Assembly (NCBI RefSeq): GCF_001514115.1
Contig: NZ_KQ948451.1
Span: forward strand, 417,308-481,307
Source of the DNA: Streptomyces olivochromogenes
Lineage (GTDB): Bacteria; Actinomycetota; Actinomycetes; Streptomycetales; Streptomycetaceae
DNA: 64,000 bases
Reading direction: 5' to 3'
In this document: positions 44,595 through 53,247 of the stretch, in pieces
How the letters are laid out: each line of letters starts with the position of its first letter
Numbering within the stretch: position 1 is the stretch's first letter
Notes under the pieces: model-generated
Told to the model about the DNA's origin: nothing
What the model saw: only the letters and a program-made list of their open reading frames with translations
Databases searched by the model: none
Position numbers and translations under genes: made by a program

Positions 44595-46100
44595 ATGCCG
44601 ATGGTTGTCGGCGTCGTGGCGGGGGCGGTTGTCCTCGCACTGATCTTCATCGTTGTGGTCTTCAAGCTCATGTGGCGTGTCGCGGAGCCCAACGAAGCAC
44701 TGATCATCTCCGGTTCGAAGCATCGGACCGAAGGCCTTGAAGAGGGCATGGGATTCCGCATCGTGACGGGGCGCGGCACGCTGGTGCTGCCGGGTGTTCA
44801 GGCGGTACGGAAGATCTCGCTCGACCTCAACGAGACCGAGCTGCACGTGGACTGCGTGACCACCCAGGGCATTCCGCTGAAGGTGCGGGGCGTGGTCATC
44901 TTCAAGGTGGGCGACGACTTCGTGTCGATCGCCAACGCGGGGCGTCGCTTCCTCGACCAGCAGAAGATGATGTCGGAGCGGGTGCACAACGTGTTCGCCG
45001 GTCATCTGCGGTCCATCGTCGGCGGGTTGACCGTCGAGGACATGATCCGCGACCGGGAGAAGCTGACCGGCCAGACCCGGGCCGCGTGCGGTACGGAGAT
45101 GGAGAAGCTCGGTCTGATCGTCGACTCGCTGCAGATCCACGAGATCGAGGACCCGACCGGGTACATCAAGAACCTCGCGATGCCGCACGCCGCCGCCGTA
45201 CAGCGGGACGCGCGCATCGCGCAGGCGGAGGCGAATCGTCTCGCCACCGAAGCCGAACAGAAGGCAGCGGCCCGGATGTCGGAGGCGACCCGGGACAGCG
45301 AGATCCTCCAGGCCGGCTACCAGGCCGAGCGCGACAAGGCGGCGGCGAAGGCACGGCAGGCCGGACCGCTCGCGGACGCCGCGGCCCGGCAGGACGTCGT
45401 CGTGCAGGAGACCCGGATCGCCGAGCTCGACGCCCTCCGTCGTGAGCAGCAGCTCCAGGCGGACGTCCGCAAGCCGGCGGACGCCCAGGCGTACGAGACG
45501 CGGGCCCGCGCCGAGGCCGAGCGTGACGCGCGTATCTCGGCGGCCGAGGCCAAGGCCAAGGAGACCGAGCTCGCGGCCGCGGCGGAGGCGAACCGGGTCA
45601 AGACGGCCGCAAACGCGGAGGCCGAGGCGACGAAGGCCCGGGGTGCGGCCGCCGCGACGGCGACCAGGGCCACGGGTGAGGCCGAGGCGGCGGCGGCTCA
45701 GGCCAAGGGTCTCGCGGCGGCCGAGGCGACCCGGGCGCAGGGTCTCGCGGAGGCGGAGACCATCAAGGCGAGGGCCGCGGCGCTCGCCGAGAACCAGGAG
45801 GCGGTGGTCGCCCAGCAGCTCGCCGAGAACTGGCCGGAGATCGTCCAGGCGGGCGCCAGCGCGTTCGGGAACGTCGACCACATGGTGCTGCTCAACGGCG
45901 CCGACGGTATGTCGGACATGTTCGCCAAGGCGCTCACCATGGGCGGCACGGGCCTCGGACTCGCCCGTCAGCTGCTCTCGTCGATGAACCAGGACGGGGC
46001 GGCCGGCAACGGTACGGGGAGCAACGGCGCCGCCGGGCTCAACGGGGTCGTGCCGCCGCGCACGGAGAAGGTGCCGGTGGAGGGGGACGGCAAGCAGTGA
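44595..46100 (+). CDS. Flotillin/SPFH-domain membrane protein
   Basis: 501 residues with AAAGGGGG before the ATG. One N-terminal transmembrane helix (VVGVVAGAVVLALIFIVVVF), then the SPFH/band-7 domain (about 25-200: VAEPNEALIISGSKHRTEGL, LHVDCVTTQGIPLKVRGVVI, EMEKLGLIVDSLQIHEIEDP). A long Ala/Glu-rich coiled coil with the flotillin EA repeats follows (AEAEATKARGAAAATATRAT, GEAEAAAAQAKGLAAAEATR), and a Gly/Asn-rich tail. Flotillins oligomerise on the inner membrane face and organise functional membrane microdomains. The Gln-containing turn RDARIAQAEANRLATEAEQ is typical. It forms a pair with the NfeD-like gene upstream. Confidence 0.95.
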   Translation: MPMVVGVVAGAVVLALIFIVVVFKLMWRVAEPNEALIISGSKHRTEGLEEGMGFRIVTGRGTLVLPGVQAVRKISLDLNETELHVDCVTTQGIPLKVRGVVIFKVGDDFVSIANAGRRFLDQQKMMSERVHNVFAGHLRSIVGGLTVEDMIRDREKLTGQTRAACGTEMEKLGLIVDSLQIHEIEDPTGYIKNLAMPHAAAVQRDARIAQAEANRLATEAEQKAAARMSEATRDSEILQAGYQAERDKAAAKARQAGPLADAAARQDVVVQETRIAELDALRREQQLQADVRKPADAQAYETRARAEAERDARISAAEAKAKETELAAAAEANRVKTAANAEAEATKARGAAAATATRATGEAEAAAAQAKGLAAAEATRAQGLAEAETIKARAAALAENQEAVVAQQLAENWPEIVQAGASAFGNVDHMVLLNGADGMSDMFAKALTMGGTGLGLARQLLSSMNQDGAAGNGTGSNGAAGLNGVVPPRTEKVPVEGDGKQ

Positions 46101-46134
46101 CGCCGAAGGAGAACGCCGGGGACTGATCCCGGCG

Positions 46135-46167
46135 GGGCGACGAGGGTGTTCCAGTCCCTCGTCGCCC
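46135..46167. terminator. Terminator hairpin after flotillin
   Basis: GGGCGACGAGGG (46135-46146) and CCCTCGTCGCCC (46156-46167) pair perfectly over 12 bases with a nine-base loop, 35 bases after the flotillin stop. Confidence 0.8.
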
Positions 46168-46406
46168 GCTCCGCGTGAGCGGTTCGACCCTCCGCCCCGA
46201 CTGCTCGGCCTACTCGGCCGCGGCGCCGACCAGGCCGTCGAGCCGCCGCTCAACACCCCCTTCCTCGTCCAGCGCCCCGGCGCCGACGCCAGCCCGGACG
46301 TCGTACGGGTCCGTGACCGCCTCCAACACGCGGCCCGGACCTGGTAGTCGGCCATCTCGGCCACCCGCTCGGCGGGTTGGACAGGGCAGGCTCTAACGTG
46401 AGCCGC

Positions 46407-46862
46407 GTGACTGCCTTTACCGATGACACCACCGAAGACGTCCCCGGCCGTTACGGCCCTTCCGCGACCACCGAGGCCGAACCCCGCGAGGTGGGCCGGG
46501 TGCGGACGGAGTACGCGCCCGCACACGACGGCGACCCCGATCCCGGCGAGATCGTCTGGACGTGGGTGCCGTTCGAGGAGAACGACGGGCGGGGCAAGGA
46601 CCGTCCGGTGCTCGTCGTCGCGCGCGAGGACGCCGGCACGCTGCTCGCCGTCCAGCTGTCGAGCAAGCGGCACGACGGGGAGCGGGAGTGGGTGCCGATC
46701 GGGAGCGGGCCGTGGGACCGGTCGGGGCGGGACTCCTGGGTGGATGTGGACCGGGTGCTGCGGCTGCACGAGGACGGGATGCGGCGGGAGGCCTGTGCGC
46801 TGGATCGGATGCGGTTCAATTCGGTCGTGCGCCGCTTGCAGGAGCGGTACGGCTGGCGTTGA
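46407..46862 (+). CDS. PemK/MazF-like toxin-family protein, no visible antitoxin
   Basis: 151 residues from a GTG. After about 40 acidic, probably disordered residues comes a MazF-like core: DPDPGEIVWTWVPFEENDGR, GKDRPVLVVAREDAGTLLAV, QLSSKRHDGEREWVPIGSGP, and DSWVDVDRVLRLHEDGMRRE. It shows the MazF pattern GxIVWxxxP...GxxRPVLVV. MazF-type toxins are sequence-specific endoribonucleases, but actinobacterial solitary versions like this are often non-toxic or unstudied. No antitoxin-sized gene is adjacent. An upstream GTG (46398) is an alternative start. It is convergent with the PARG-like gene. Confidence 0.8.
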   Translation: MTAFTDDTTEDVPGRYGPSATTEAEPREVGRVRTEYAPAHDGDPDPGEIVWTWVPFEENDGRGKDRPVLVVAREDAGTLLAVQLSSKRHDGEREWVPIGSGPWDRSGRDSWVDVDRVLRLHEDGMRREACALDRMRFNSVVRRLQERYGWR

Positions 46863-46866
46863 GGGC

Positions 46867-47715
46867 TCATACGTGGGCGAACGCCTGCTCGAAGGAGCCT
46901 CGCGTCGTCCGATCCCTCGTGCGGTCCAGGACGCCGAACACGACATGGTCGAAAGCACCCTCGAAGCGGCCTTCGACCAGCAAGCCGTGGAACGCGCCCG
47001 CCACCTGCGCCGGATCGTTGCGGAACACGCCGCAGCCCCACGCGCCCAGCACCAGCCGGCGGTAGCCGTGGGCCGCGGCGGTCTCCAGGACGCGCTCGGC
47101 GCGTACGGCCAGGGCGGGTCCGAGCTCGGGCGCGCGCTCCGGGGCCGTACGCAGGACGACTCCGGCGTTGGGGGCCGCGGCGGTCAGGAATCCGGCCGTG
47201 TACGGCTCGTCGAGCAGACCCCCGCGGTCGTCGCGGAAGATGGGCACGGCGGGTGAGTGGATGACACGGTCCGTGTAGAACGGATCCCGGTGGGCGCGGT
47301 GGTGGTCGTAGAACTCCCGGGCCCGCAGCAGACACGTGTACAGCGCGGAGGCCCGGCACAGGGCCTCCTCCTGGGCCTGCGCGCCGTTCAGGAAGCCGCC
47401 GCCCGGGTTGCGCGCCGAGGAGAAGTTCAGGACGGCGACCGGGCCGGCCGGGCGCCCTCCGTCCTTGTGCACGAGCCGTCGGGCGGCCTCCAGACTGCTC
47501 TCGCCCGTCACCTCGAACAGCGTGCTCTCGCGCGGTGCGCTCGCGGGCCGGCCGGCCGGTGCCCCGACCGGTCCAGGGCCGTACATGCGCGTTCCCGCCC
47601 GCGCGCCCTCGACGGCCGCGGCGATCGACACCGCGCGTCCGTCCGACGCGCGGTACCCGCCCGCCGCGACGATCTCCTGCGTCTGCTGCGCGAGCGCGCG
47701 CAGGCGCGCACTCAT
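46867..47715 (-). CDS. Bacterial PARG-type macrodomain protein (TIGR02452-like)
   Basis: 282 residues from MSARLRALAQQTQEIVAAGG. The diagnostic catalytic loop of bacterial poly(ADP-ribose) glycohydrolases, GGG-x6-QEE, is present in FSSARNPGGGFLNGAQAQEE, preceded by the strand VAVLNFSSA. Later segments fit the family: YTDRVIHSPAVPIFRDDRGG, and LVLGAWGCGVFRNDPAQVAG near the C-terminus. Such enzymes remove ADP-ribose polymers or chains from proteins or nucleic acids. It ends four bases from the convergent PemK-like gene and has no operon partner. Confidence 0.9.
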   Translation of the reverse strand: MSARLRALAQQTQEIVAAGGYRASDGRAVSIAAAVEGARAGTRMYGPGPVGAPAGRPASAPRESTLFEVTGESSLEAARRLVHKDGGRPAGPVAVLNFSSARNPGGGFLNGAQAQEEALCRASALYTCLLRAREFYDHHRAHRDPFYTDRVIHSPAVPIFRDDRGGLLDEPYTAGFLTAAAPNAGVVLRTAPERAPELGPALAVRAERVLETAAAHGYRRLVLGAWGCGVFRNDPAQVAGAFHGLLVEGRFEGAFDHVVFGVLDRTRDRTTRGSFEQAFAHV

Positions 47716-48043
47716 GGCGCGACCCCCGTACGCGCCACGAGGACGCCCCTCGCGATCTCCCCCGTCGCTCCCCCCCCGGCATTTCCCCGGCGGATTCCCC
47801 CGCCGATTCCCCCGTCGTGCCCATGAACGCATCGTGAGCGATGCTGGTCCTACGGCGCAACGGAATTTCCCAGCCTCGTAAACAGCGTCTCGCGGCCCGG
47901 CAAACAGCGCCTCCGGAACCCGCGAGCGACGATTTGCACCCTTGTGCGAACAGCCAGGAGGGTCTTGGGTGGGACGAGCGATGTCGGCCCGGCACCACAG
48001 ACGACGGGCCGGCGGCATGGTGGAATCTCAGGAGGATCCCGAC
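47716..48043. other. Divergent intergenic region with CCCCC-rich repeats
   Basis: Between the PARG-like gene and egtA. At 47755-47820 short units such as GGCGGATTCCCCCG and CCGATTCCCCCGTCG repeat imperfectly. The egtA ribosome site AGGAGG lies at 48030-48035. Confidence 0.55.
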
Positions 48044-49414
48044 ATGTCCGATTCGGTGAGTGACTGTACGGAGCGCCGCTCCGCCGTCACCGAGGCCGAG
48101 GTGGAGGCGCTGGTCCGAGGCATCTGCTTCAAGACCGGACCGCCTCGTACCCTCGGTGTCGAAGTGGAATGGCTCGTCCACGAGCTGCGCCGGCCGCAGC
48201 TCCCGGCATCACCAGAACGACTCCAAGCGGCGTACGCCGCACTGCGGACCCTGCCCCTGCGTTCGGCGCTCACCGTCGAACCCGGCGGACAGCTGGAGCT
48301 GAGCTCCCTTCCCGCCGCCTCCCTGATGGAGTGCATCGGGTCCGTCTCGGCCGACCTCGACGCGGTACGCGCGGTACTGCGCGAGGCGGATCTCGGCCTC
48401 AGCGGGTACGGCCACGATCCCTGGAACCCCCCGAGCCGCTTTCTCCATGAGCCGCGCTACGACGCCATGGAGCAGTACCTCGACCGGGCGGGCCCGGAGG
48501 GGCGGGCCATGATGTGCTCCTCCGCCTCCGTCCAGGTGTGTCTGGACGCCGGATACGAGGAGCCCGGCCCCCTGGGGCACGGGCGCCGCTGGTGGCTGGC
48601 GCACCAGCTGGGCGCCGTCCTGGTGGCCGCGTTCGCGCACTCGCCGCTGGCCGGCGGCCGGCACACGGGCTGGCGCTCCACACGGCAGTCCCTGTGGGCG
48701 GCCATGGACCCGGGACGGTCCGCCGCGCCCCCGCTGGGCGGCGATCCGCGCGCCGCCTGGGCCCGGCACGTCCTGGACGCGCCGGTGATGTGCGTCCGGG
48801 CGCCGGACGGCCCCTGGGAGGTACCGGAGGGCCTGACCTTCCGGGAGTGGACCAGGACCGAGACACCCCCCGACCGGGCGGATCTCGACTACCACCTGAC
48901 GACCCTGTTCCCGCCGGTCCGCCCGCGCGGGCATCTGGAACTGCGCATGATCGACGCGCAGCCCGGCGACGACGGGTGGATCGTGCCGCTGGCGGTGACG
49001 GCGGCGCTGTTCGACGACCCGGAGGCCGCGGAGGTCGCCTACCGGACCGTCAAACCGCTCGCGGAGCGCGCCGAGGCACGGCCCGCTCCGTGCAACCCGC
49101 TGTGGAACGACGCCGCGCGGTACGGCCTGACCGACCCCGAGTTGCGTGAGGCCGCCGTCATCTGTTTCGCGGCCGCCGCCGAGGCGTTGCCGCGCCTGGG
49201 CGCCACCACCGAGGTGCAGGAGGCCGTCGCGGAGTTCACGGACCGCTATGTGGCCCGGGGCCGCTGCCCCGCCGACGATCTGCTGAACCGCTTCCACAGC
49301 CGATTCCATGATCAGACCCATGATCAGGCCGAGGGCGATCACGGCCGTGATCAGGCCGAGGGTCACCACGGCCGGTCCCACGGTCGGCTCGACGGGAAGG
49401 ACATCCGCACATGA
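48044..49414 (+). CDS. egtA: Ergothioneine biosynthesis glutamate-cysteine ligase
   Basis: 456 residues from MSDSVSDCTERRSAVTEAEV, with AGGAGG eight bases upstream. The GCS2-type ligase fold shows LGVEVEWLVHEL, VEPGGQLELSSLPAAS, GYGHDPW and MMCSSASVQVCLDAGYEEPG. It makes gamma-glutamylcysteine from Glu, Cys and ATP, the sulfur donor for ergothioneine. First gene of egtABCD. The last 35 residues carry two nine-residue repeats (DQAEGDHGR, DQAEGHHGR) rich in His and Asp, encoded by 27-base tandem repeats at 49321-49374; these are outside the family. The stop overlaps the egtB ATG. Confidence 0.95.
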   Translation: MSDSVSDCTERRSAVTEAEVEALVRGICFKTGPPRTLGVEVEWLVHELRRPQLPASPERLQAAYAALRTLPLRSALTVEPGGQLELSSLPAASLMECIGSVSADLDAVRAVLREADLGLSGYGHDPWNPPSRFLHEPRYDAMEQYLDRAGPEGRAMMCSSASVQVCLDAGYEEPGPLGHGRRWWLAHQLGAVLVAAFAHSPLAGGRHTGWRSTRQSLWAAMDPGRSAAPPLGGDPRAAWARHVLDAPVMCVRAPDGPWEVPEGLTFREWTRTETPPDRADLDYHLTTLFPPVRPRGHLELRMIDAQPGDDGWIVPLAVTAALFDDPEAAEVAYRTVKPLAERAEARPAPCNPLWNDAARYGLTDPELREAAVICFAAAAEALPRLGATTEVQEAVAEFTDRYVARGRCPADDLLNRFHSRFHDQTHDQAEGDHGRDQAEGHHGRSHGRLDGKDIRT

Positions 49415-50733
49415 CCGCCCCCGCATCACCCACGGATCCGGAGTCGCTCCGCAAGCGCGCGCTCGACGCGCTGACCACGGCCCGCGACCGCACCGCGCTC
49501 CTGACCTCCTGCGTGGAGGAGCCCGAACTGACCGCGCAACACTCGCCGTTGATGTCTCCGCTGGTCTGGGACCTGGCGCACATCGGCAACCAGGAGGAGC
49601 TGTGGCTGCTGCGCGCGGTCGCCGGGCGGGACGCGATGCGGCCCGAGATAGACGGGCTGTACGACGCGTTCGAGCATCCGCGCGCCGAGCGGCCCTCGCT
49701 GCCGCTGCTGCCGCCCGCCGAGGCCCGTCAGTACGCCGCCGAGGTACGCGGACGGGCGCTGGACGTCCTGGAGAGCACCGCGTTCCGGGGCACGCCGCTC
49801 ACCGAGGCCGGCTTCGCGTTCGGGATGATCGCTCAGCATGAACAGCAGCACGACGAGACCATGCTGATCACCCATCAGCTCCGCAAGGGGCCCGCCGCTC
49901 TCACCGCGCCGGACCCCGCTCCCGCGCCGCCGTTCACGGGACCCGCCGAAGTCCTGGTCCCCGGCGGCCCGTTCACGATGGGCACGTCCACCGAGCCGTG
50001 GGCCCTGGACAACGAGCGCCCCGCCCACCGACGCGAGGTACCGCCCTACTTCATCGACACCACTCCGGTGACGAACGCCGCCTACCAGGCCTTCATCGAG
50101 GACGGCGGCTACGACACCGAACGCTGGTGGAGCCCGGAGGGCTGGTCCCACATCCGCTCGCACGGCATCGAGGCGCCGCTGTTCTGGCGCCGCGAGGGCG
50201 GACAGTGGCTGCGCCGTCACTTCGGCGTCACCGAGGTCGTACCGCCCGACGAACCCGTGCTGCACGTCAGCTGGTACGAGGCCGACGCGTACGCCCGCTG
50301 GGCGGGGCGCCGGCTGCCCACCGAGGCCGAGTGGGAGAAGGCGGCCCGCCACGACCCGGAGGCCGACCGCTCCACGCGCTATCCGTGGGGCGACGCCGAC
50401 CCCACCGCCGAGCACGCCAACCTCGGCCAGCGCCATCTGCGCCCGGCCCCGGCGGGCAGCTATCCGGCGGGGGCGTCACCGCTCGGCGTACGGCAGTTGA
50501 TCGGTGACGTGTGGGAGTGGACGTCGAGCGACCTGCACCCCTATCCCGGGTTCGCGGCGTTCCCGTACAAGGAGTACTCGGAGGTGTTCTTCGGCCCGGA
50601 GTACAAGGTGTTGCGCGGTGGTTCGTTCGCCGTGGACCAGGTGGCCTGCCGGGGGACGTTCCGCAACTGGGACTATCCGATCCGGCGGCAGATCTTCTCC
50701 GGGTTCCGCACGGCCCGCGACGGGGTCGCCTGA
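49411..50733 (+). CDS. egtB: Ergothioneine biosynthesis sulfoxide synthase
   Basis: 440 residues. The N-terminal DinB-type helical bundle provides the three-His iron site: WDLAHIGNQEE and QHEQQHDETML. The C-terminal formylglycine-generating-enzyme/sulfatase-modifying domain has EVLVPGGPFTMGTSTEPWAL, PVTNAAYQAFIEDGGY, RRLPTEAEWEKAARHDPEAD, DVWEWTSSDLHPYPGF and KVLRGGSFAV. The non-heme iron enzyme joins hercynine (trimethylhistidine) with gamma-glutamylcysteine and O2, giving the sulfoxide. It starts inside egtA's stop (ATGA) and is translationally coupled. Confidence 0.96.
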   Translation: MTAPASPTDPESLRKRALDALTTARDRTALLTSCVEEPELTAQHSPLMSPLVWDLAHIGNQEELWLLRAVAGRDAMRPEIDGLYDAFEHPRAERPSLPLLPPAEARQYAAEVRGRALDVLESTAFRGTPLTEAGFAFGMIAQHEQQHDETMLITHQLRKGPAALTAPDPAPAPPFTGPAEVLVPGGPFTMGTSTEPWALDNERPAHRREVPPYFIDTTPVTNAAYQAFIEDGGYDTERWWSPEGWSHIRSHGIEAPLFWRREGGQWLRRHFGVTEVVPPDEPVLHVSWYEADAYARWAGRRLPTEAEWEKAARHDPEADRSTRYPWGDADPTAEHANLGQRHLRPAPAGSYPAGASPLGVRQLIGDVWEWTSSDLHPYPGFAAFPYKEYSEVFFGPEYKVLRGGSFAVDQVACRGTFRNWDYPIRRQIFSGFRTARDGVA

Positions 50734-51542
50734 TGTGCCGTCACCTGGCCTACCTGGGACCGCCGGAGCCGCTCGGCCGACTCCTCGTGGAACCGCCGCA
50801 CAGTCTGTTCCGGCAGTCGTGGGCGCCGCGTCGGCAGCGGCACGGGACCGTCAACGCCGATGGTTTCGGAGTGGGTTGGTACGCCGAAGGGGATCCGGTG
50901 CCCGCGCGGTACCGGCGCCCCGGGCCGATCTGGGGCGACCAGTCGTTCGCGGACCTGGCCCGGGTCGTCAGGAGCACGGCGCTGCTCGGCGCCGTACGGG
51001 ACGCCACGGTGGCGGGAGCCGACGGGGAGGCCGCGGCGGCGCCGTTCGCCGCGGACCGCTGGCTGTTCAGCCACAACGGCGCCGTACGGGGCTGGCCGGG
51101 CTCCCTCGCCCCGCTGGTGACGAGCCTGCCCCCGGCCGAACTGCTGTCCCTGGAGGCCCGCTGCGACTCCGCGCTCGTCTGGGCGCTGCTCCTGCACCGG
51201 CTGCGCTCCGGTGACAACGAGGGCCAGGCGCTGGCCGACACCGTCCTGGAGGTCGCCGAGGCGGCCCCCGGGTCCCGGCTCAACCTGCTGCTCACCGGCG
51301 GCGACACGATCACCGCGACGGCCTGGGGCGACACCCTCTGGTACCTCTCCGAGCCCGGCCGCCGCACCGTCGTGGCGTCCGAGCCGTACGACGACGACCC
51401 CCACTGGCAGGAGGTGCCGGACCGCACGCTGCTCGCGGCGAGCCGCACCGACGTCCTGCTCACCCCGCTCAAGGACCCGCACGCGCAGGAAGGCGCGCAC
51501 GACCCCTTGGCATCCGCACGCACCAAGGAGCCCAGCACGTGA
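50733..51542 (+). CDS. egtC: Gamma-glutamyl-hercynylcysteine sulfoxide hydrolase
   Basis: 269 residues: MCRHLAYLGPPEPLGRLLVE. Class II glutamine-amidotransferase-like Ntn hydrolase with the nucleophile Cys2 exposed after Met removal, then NADGFGVGWYAEG, LFSHNGAVRGW and SEPYDDDPHWQEVPDRTLLA. It hydrolyses the gamma-glutamyl group from the EgtB product to give hercynylcysteine sulfoxide. It starts within the egtB stop (TGATG, one-base overlap) and itself overlaps egtD by four bases. The C-terminal tail (about 20 residues, KDPHAQEGAHDPLASARTKE) is loosely conserved in this family. Confidence 0.96.
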   Translation: MCRHLAYLGPPEPLGRLLVEPPHSLFRQSWAPRRQRHGTVNADGFGVGWYAEGDPVPARYRRPGPIWGDQSFADLARVVRSTALLGAVRDATVAGADGEAAAAPFAADRWLFSHNGAVRGWPGSLAPLVTSLPPAELLSLEARCDSALVWALLLHRLRSGDNEGQALADTVLEVAEAAPGSRLNLLLTGGDTITATAWGDTLWYLSEPGRRTVVASEPYDDDPHWQEVPDRTLLAASRTDVLLTPLKDPHAQEGAHDPLASARTKEPST

Positions 51543-52501
51543 GCCCGTTCCTTCTCACCCGCACCCTGCCCGAGGACGCCACGGACGCCGCGCTGCGCGC
51601 CGACGTCCTGCACGGCCTCACCCACACCCCCAAGACGCTGCCGCCGAAGTGGTTCTACGACGCCCACGGCAGCGAGCTGTTCGACCAGATCACCGAACTG
51701 CCCGAGTACTACCCCACCCGGGCGGAGCGCGAGATCCTGATCGCCCGGGCCCCCGAGATCGCCGCGACGACCGGTGCGCGCACCCTCGTCGAGCTGGGGT
51801 CCGGTTCGTCCGAGAAGACCCGCCATCTGCTCGACGCGCTGCCGGGGCTGCACACGTACGTGCCGGTCGACGTCAGCGAGAGCGCCCTCACCCAGGCCGG
51901 GCAGGCGCTGATCGCCGAGCATCCGGGGCTCGGCGTGCACGCGTTGATCGCCGACTTCACGGGCGGCCTCGCGCTGCCGGGAACGCCGGGGCCGCGGTTG
52001 GTGGCGTTCCTCGGCGGCACCATCGGCAATCTGCTGCCCGCCGAGCGGGAGACGTTCCTGGCGTCCGTACGGGCGCTGCTCTCGCCCGGCGACACGCTGC
52101 TGCTCGGTACGGACCTCGTGAAGGACGAGTCGGTACTGGTCGCCGCGTACGACGACGCGGCGGGGGTGACGGCGGAGTTCAACAAGAACGTGCTGCACGT
52201 CGTCAACCGCGAGCTCGGCGCCGACTTCGACCCCGACGCGTTCGCCCATGTAGCCCTCTGGGACGCCGAGCACGAGTGGATCGAGATGCGGCTGCGGTCG
52301 CTGACCGAGCAGACGGTGAAGATCCCCGCGCTCGACCTCGCGGTCGAATTCGCCGACGGCGAGGAACTGCGCACCGAGATCTCGGCGAAGTTCCGCGAGG
52401 AGGGGGTACGTCGCGAACTCGCCGCCGCCGGGCTCGACCTGGCCCACTGGTGGACGGACCGGGAGGGCCGTTTCGCCCTGTCGCTGAGCGTGGTCCGCTG
52501 A
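51539..52501 (+). CDS. egtD: Histidine N-alpha-methyltransferase
   Basis: 320 residues from a GTG at 51539 that overlaps the egtC stop (GTGA). EgtD signatures: KWFYDAHGSELFDQITELPE YYPTRAE; SAM-binding LVELGSGSSEKTR; PVDVSESAL; FLGGTIGNLLPAERETFL; and NKNVLHVVNRELGADFD in the histidine-binding domain. It trimethylates histidine to hercynine using three SAM, the entry step of the pathway. The C-S lyase gene egtE that would finish the pathway is not in the window; Streptomyces often lack a linked copy. A hairpin follows the stop. Confidence 0.96.
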   Translation: MSPFLLTRTLPEDATDAALRADVLHGLTHTPKTLPPKWFYDAHGSELFDQITELPEYYPTRAEREILIARAPEIAATTGARTLVELGSGSSEKTRHLLDALPGLHTYVPVDVSESALTQAGQALIAEHPGLGVHALIADFTGGLALPGTPGPRLVAFLGGTIGNLLPAERETFLASVRALLSPGDTLLLGTDLVKDESVLVAAYDDAAGVTAEFNKNVLHVVNRELGADFDPDAFAHVALWDAEHEWIEMRLRSLTEQTVKIPALDLAVEFADGEELRTEISAKFREEGVRRELAAAGLDLAHWWTDREGRFALSLSVVR

Positions 52502-52507
52502 CACCCG

Positions 52508-52542
52508 CCCGGGTGGCCGGCCTCGCCGGTGGGCCACCCGGG
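52508..52542 (+). terminator. Terminator of the egt operon
   Basis: CCCGGGTGGCC (52508-52518) pairs with GGCCACCCGGG (52532-52542) over 11 bases with a 13-base loop, seven bases after the egtD stop. Confidence 0.8.
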
Positions 52543-52677
52543 TGAGGGCCTGTCGTTCGGATCAGGTCGACAGGCCCCAGGTCACCCACGGTGCCCCGAC
52601 ATCTCGCGCACCGCCGCGCCGTGAGGCACCGTGGAGTGACGCGTGGCACACCCGCCACGGCGGAGAGGAGCACCCGC

Positions 52678-52893
52678 ATGTCCGACCACACGTATCGGGT
52701 CACCGAGATCGTCGGCACCTCCCACGAGGGCGTCGACAAGGCCATTCGCAACGGGATCGCCCGGGCCTCGCAGACCCTGCGCAACCTGGACTGGTTCGAG
52801 ATCACCCAGGTCAGGGGGCAGATCGTGGACGGGGAGGTCGAGCACTACCAGGTCGGCCTGAAGGTCGGCTTCCGCTTGGAGGACGGCGCCTGA
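52678..52893 (+). CDS. Dodecin
   Basis: 71 residues, complete: MSDHTYRVTEIVGTSHEGVD, KAIRNGIARASQTLRNLDWF, then EITQVRGQIVDGEVEHYQVG and LKVGFRLEDGA. The fold is beta-alpha-beta-beta, and the length is right for the dodecamer-forming flavin (FMN/riboflavin) storage protein. The Trp in LDWFEITQVRG is the flavin-stacking residue. GAGGAG lies nine bases before the ATG. It is a free-standing gene between the egt operon and a hairpin; co-occurrence with ergothioneine genes may be chance. Confidence 0.95.
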   Translation: MSDHTYRVTEIVGTSHEGVDKAIRNGIARASQTLRNLDWFEITQVRGQIVDGEVEHYQVGLKVGFRLEDGA

Positions 52894-53247
52894 GCCCCGG
52901 GGCCTTCTGAAACCCGGGAGACCCATGGCCACCTCGCCCCGGGCCCCTCGAAAGCGGGGCCCCAGGCAGGGCGGCCCATGGGGGAAGCGGTATCTCGGGC
53001 GGACCGGTCCGCGTCACCGGACGGGCCGAACCTGGCCGGCATGCGATGCCCCACGGCGGCGGCGCCACCGCACGCCGAAGCCCCGGCCGGAGTAGTCGGC
53101 CAAGCCGTGCGCGGCCCCGGACCGGGAGCCTCAGGCATCGCCGAGCGGCGTCAACCGCTCCGCCTCCTCTCCGGGGAGAAGAACCCGCCCCGCCCAGCCC
53201 ACCGTGGGGCAGATTCCGAGCACGCCCCCAACTCCCCCGACGGGCCC
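52894..53247. other. Convergent intergenic region
   Basis: 354 bases between dodecin and a minus-strand gene. It holds a GC-rich hairpin (listed separately) and nothing else I can support. Confidence 0.5.
52941..52962. terminator. Bidirectional GC hairpin
   Basis: GGGCCCC (52941-52947), an eight-base loop, then GGGGCCC (52956-52962). It lies between the convergent dodecin and HAD genes. Confidence 0.6.

Noticed and set aside
43629..46958. 1109-codon minus-strand frame across amidase, flotillin and PemK-like genes
   Set aside because: Runs antisense through three recognised genes and a terminator; composition is artefactual.
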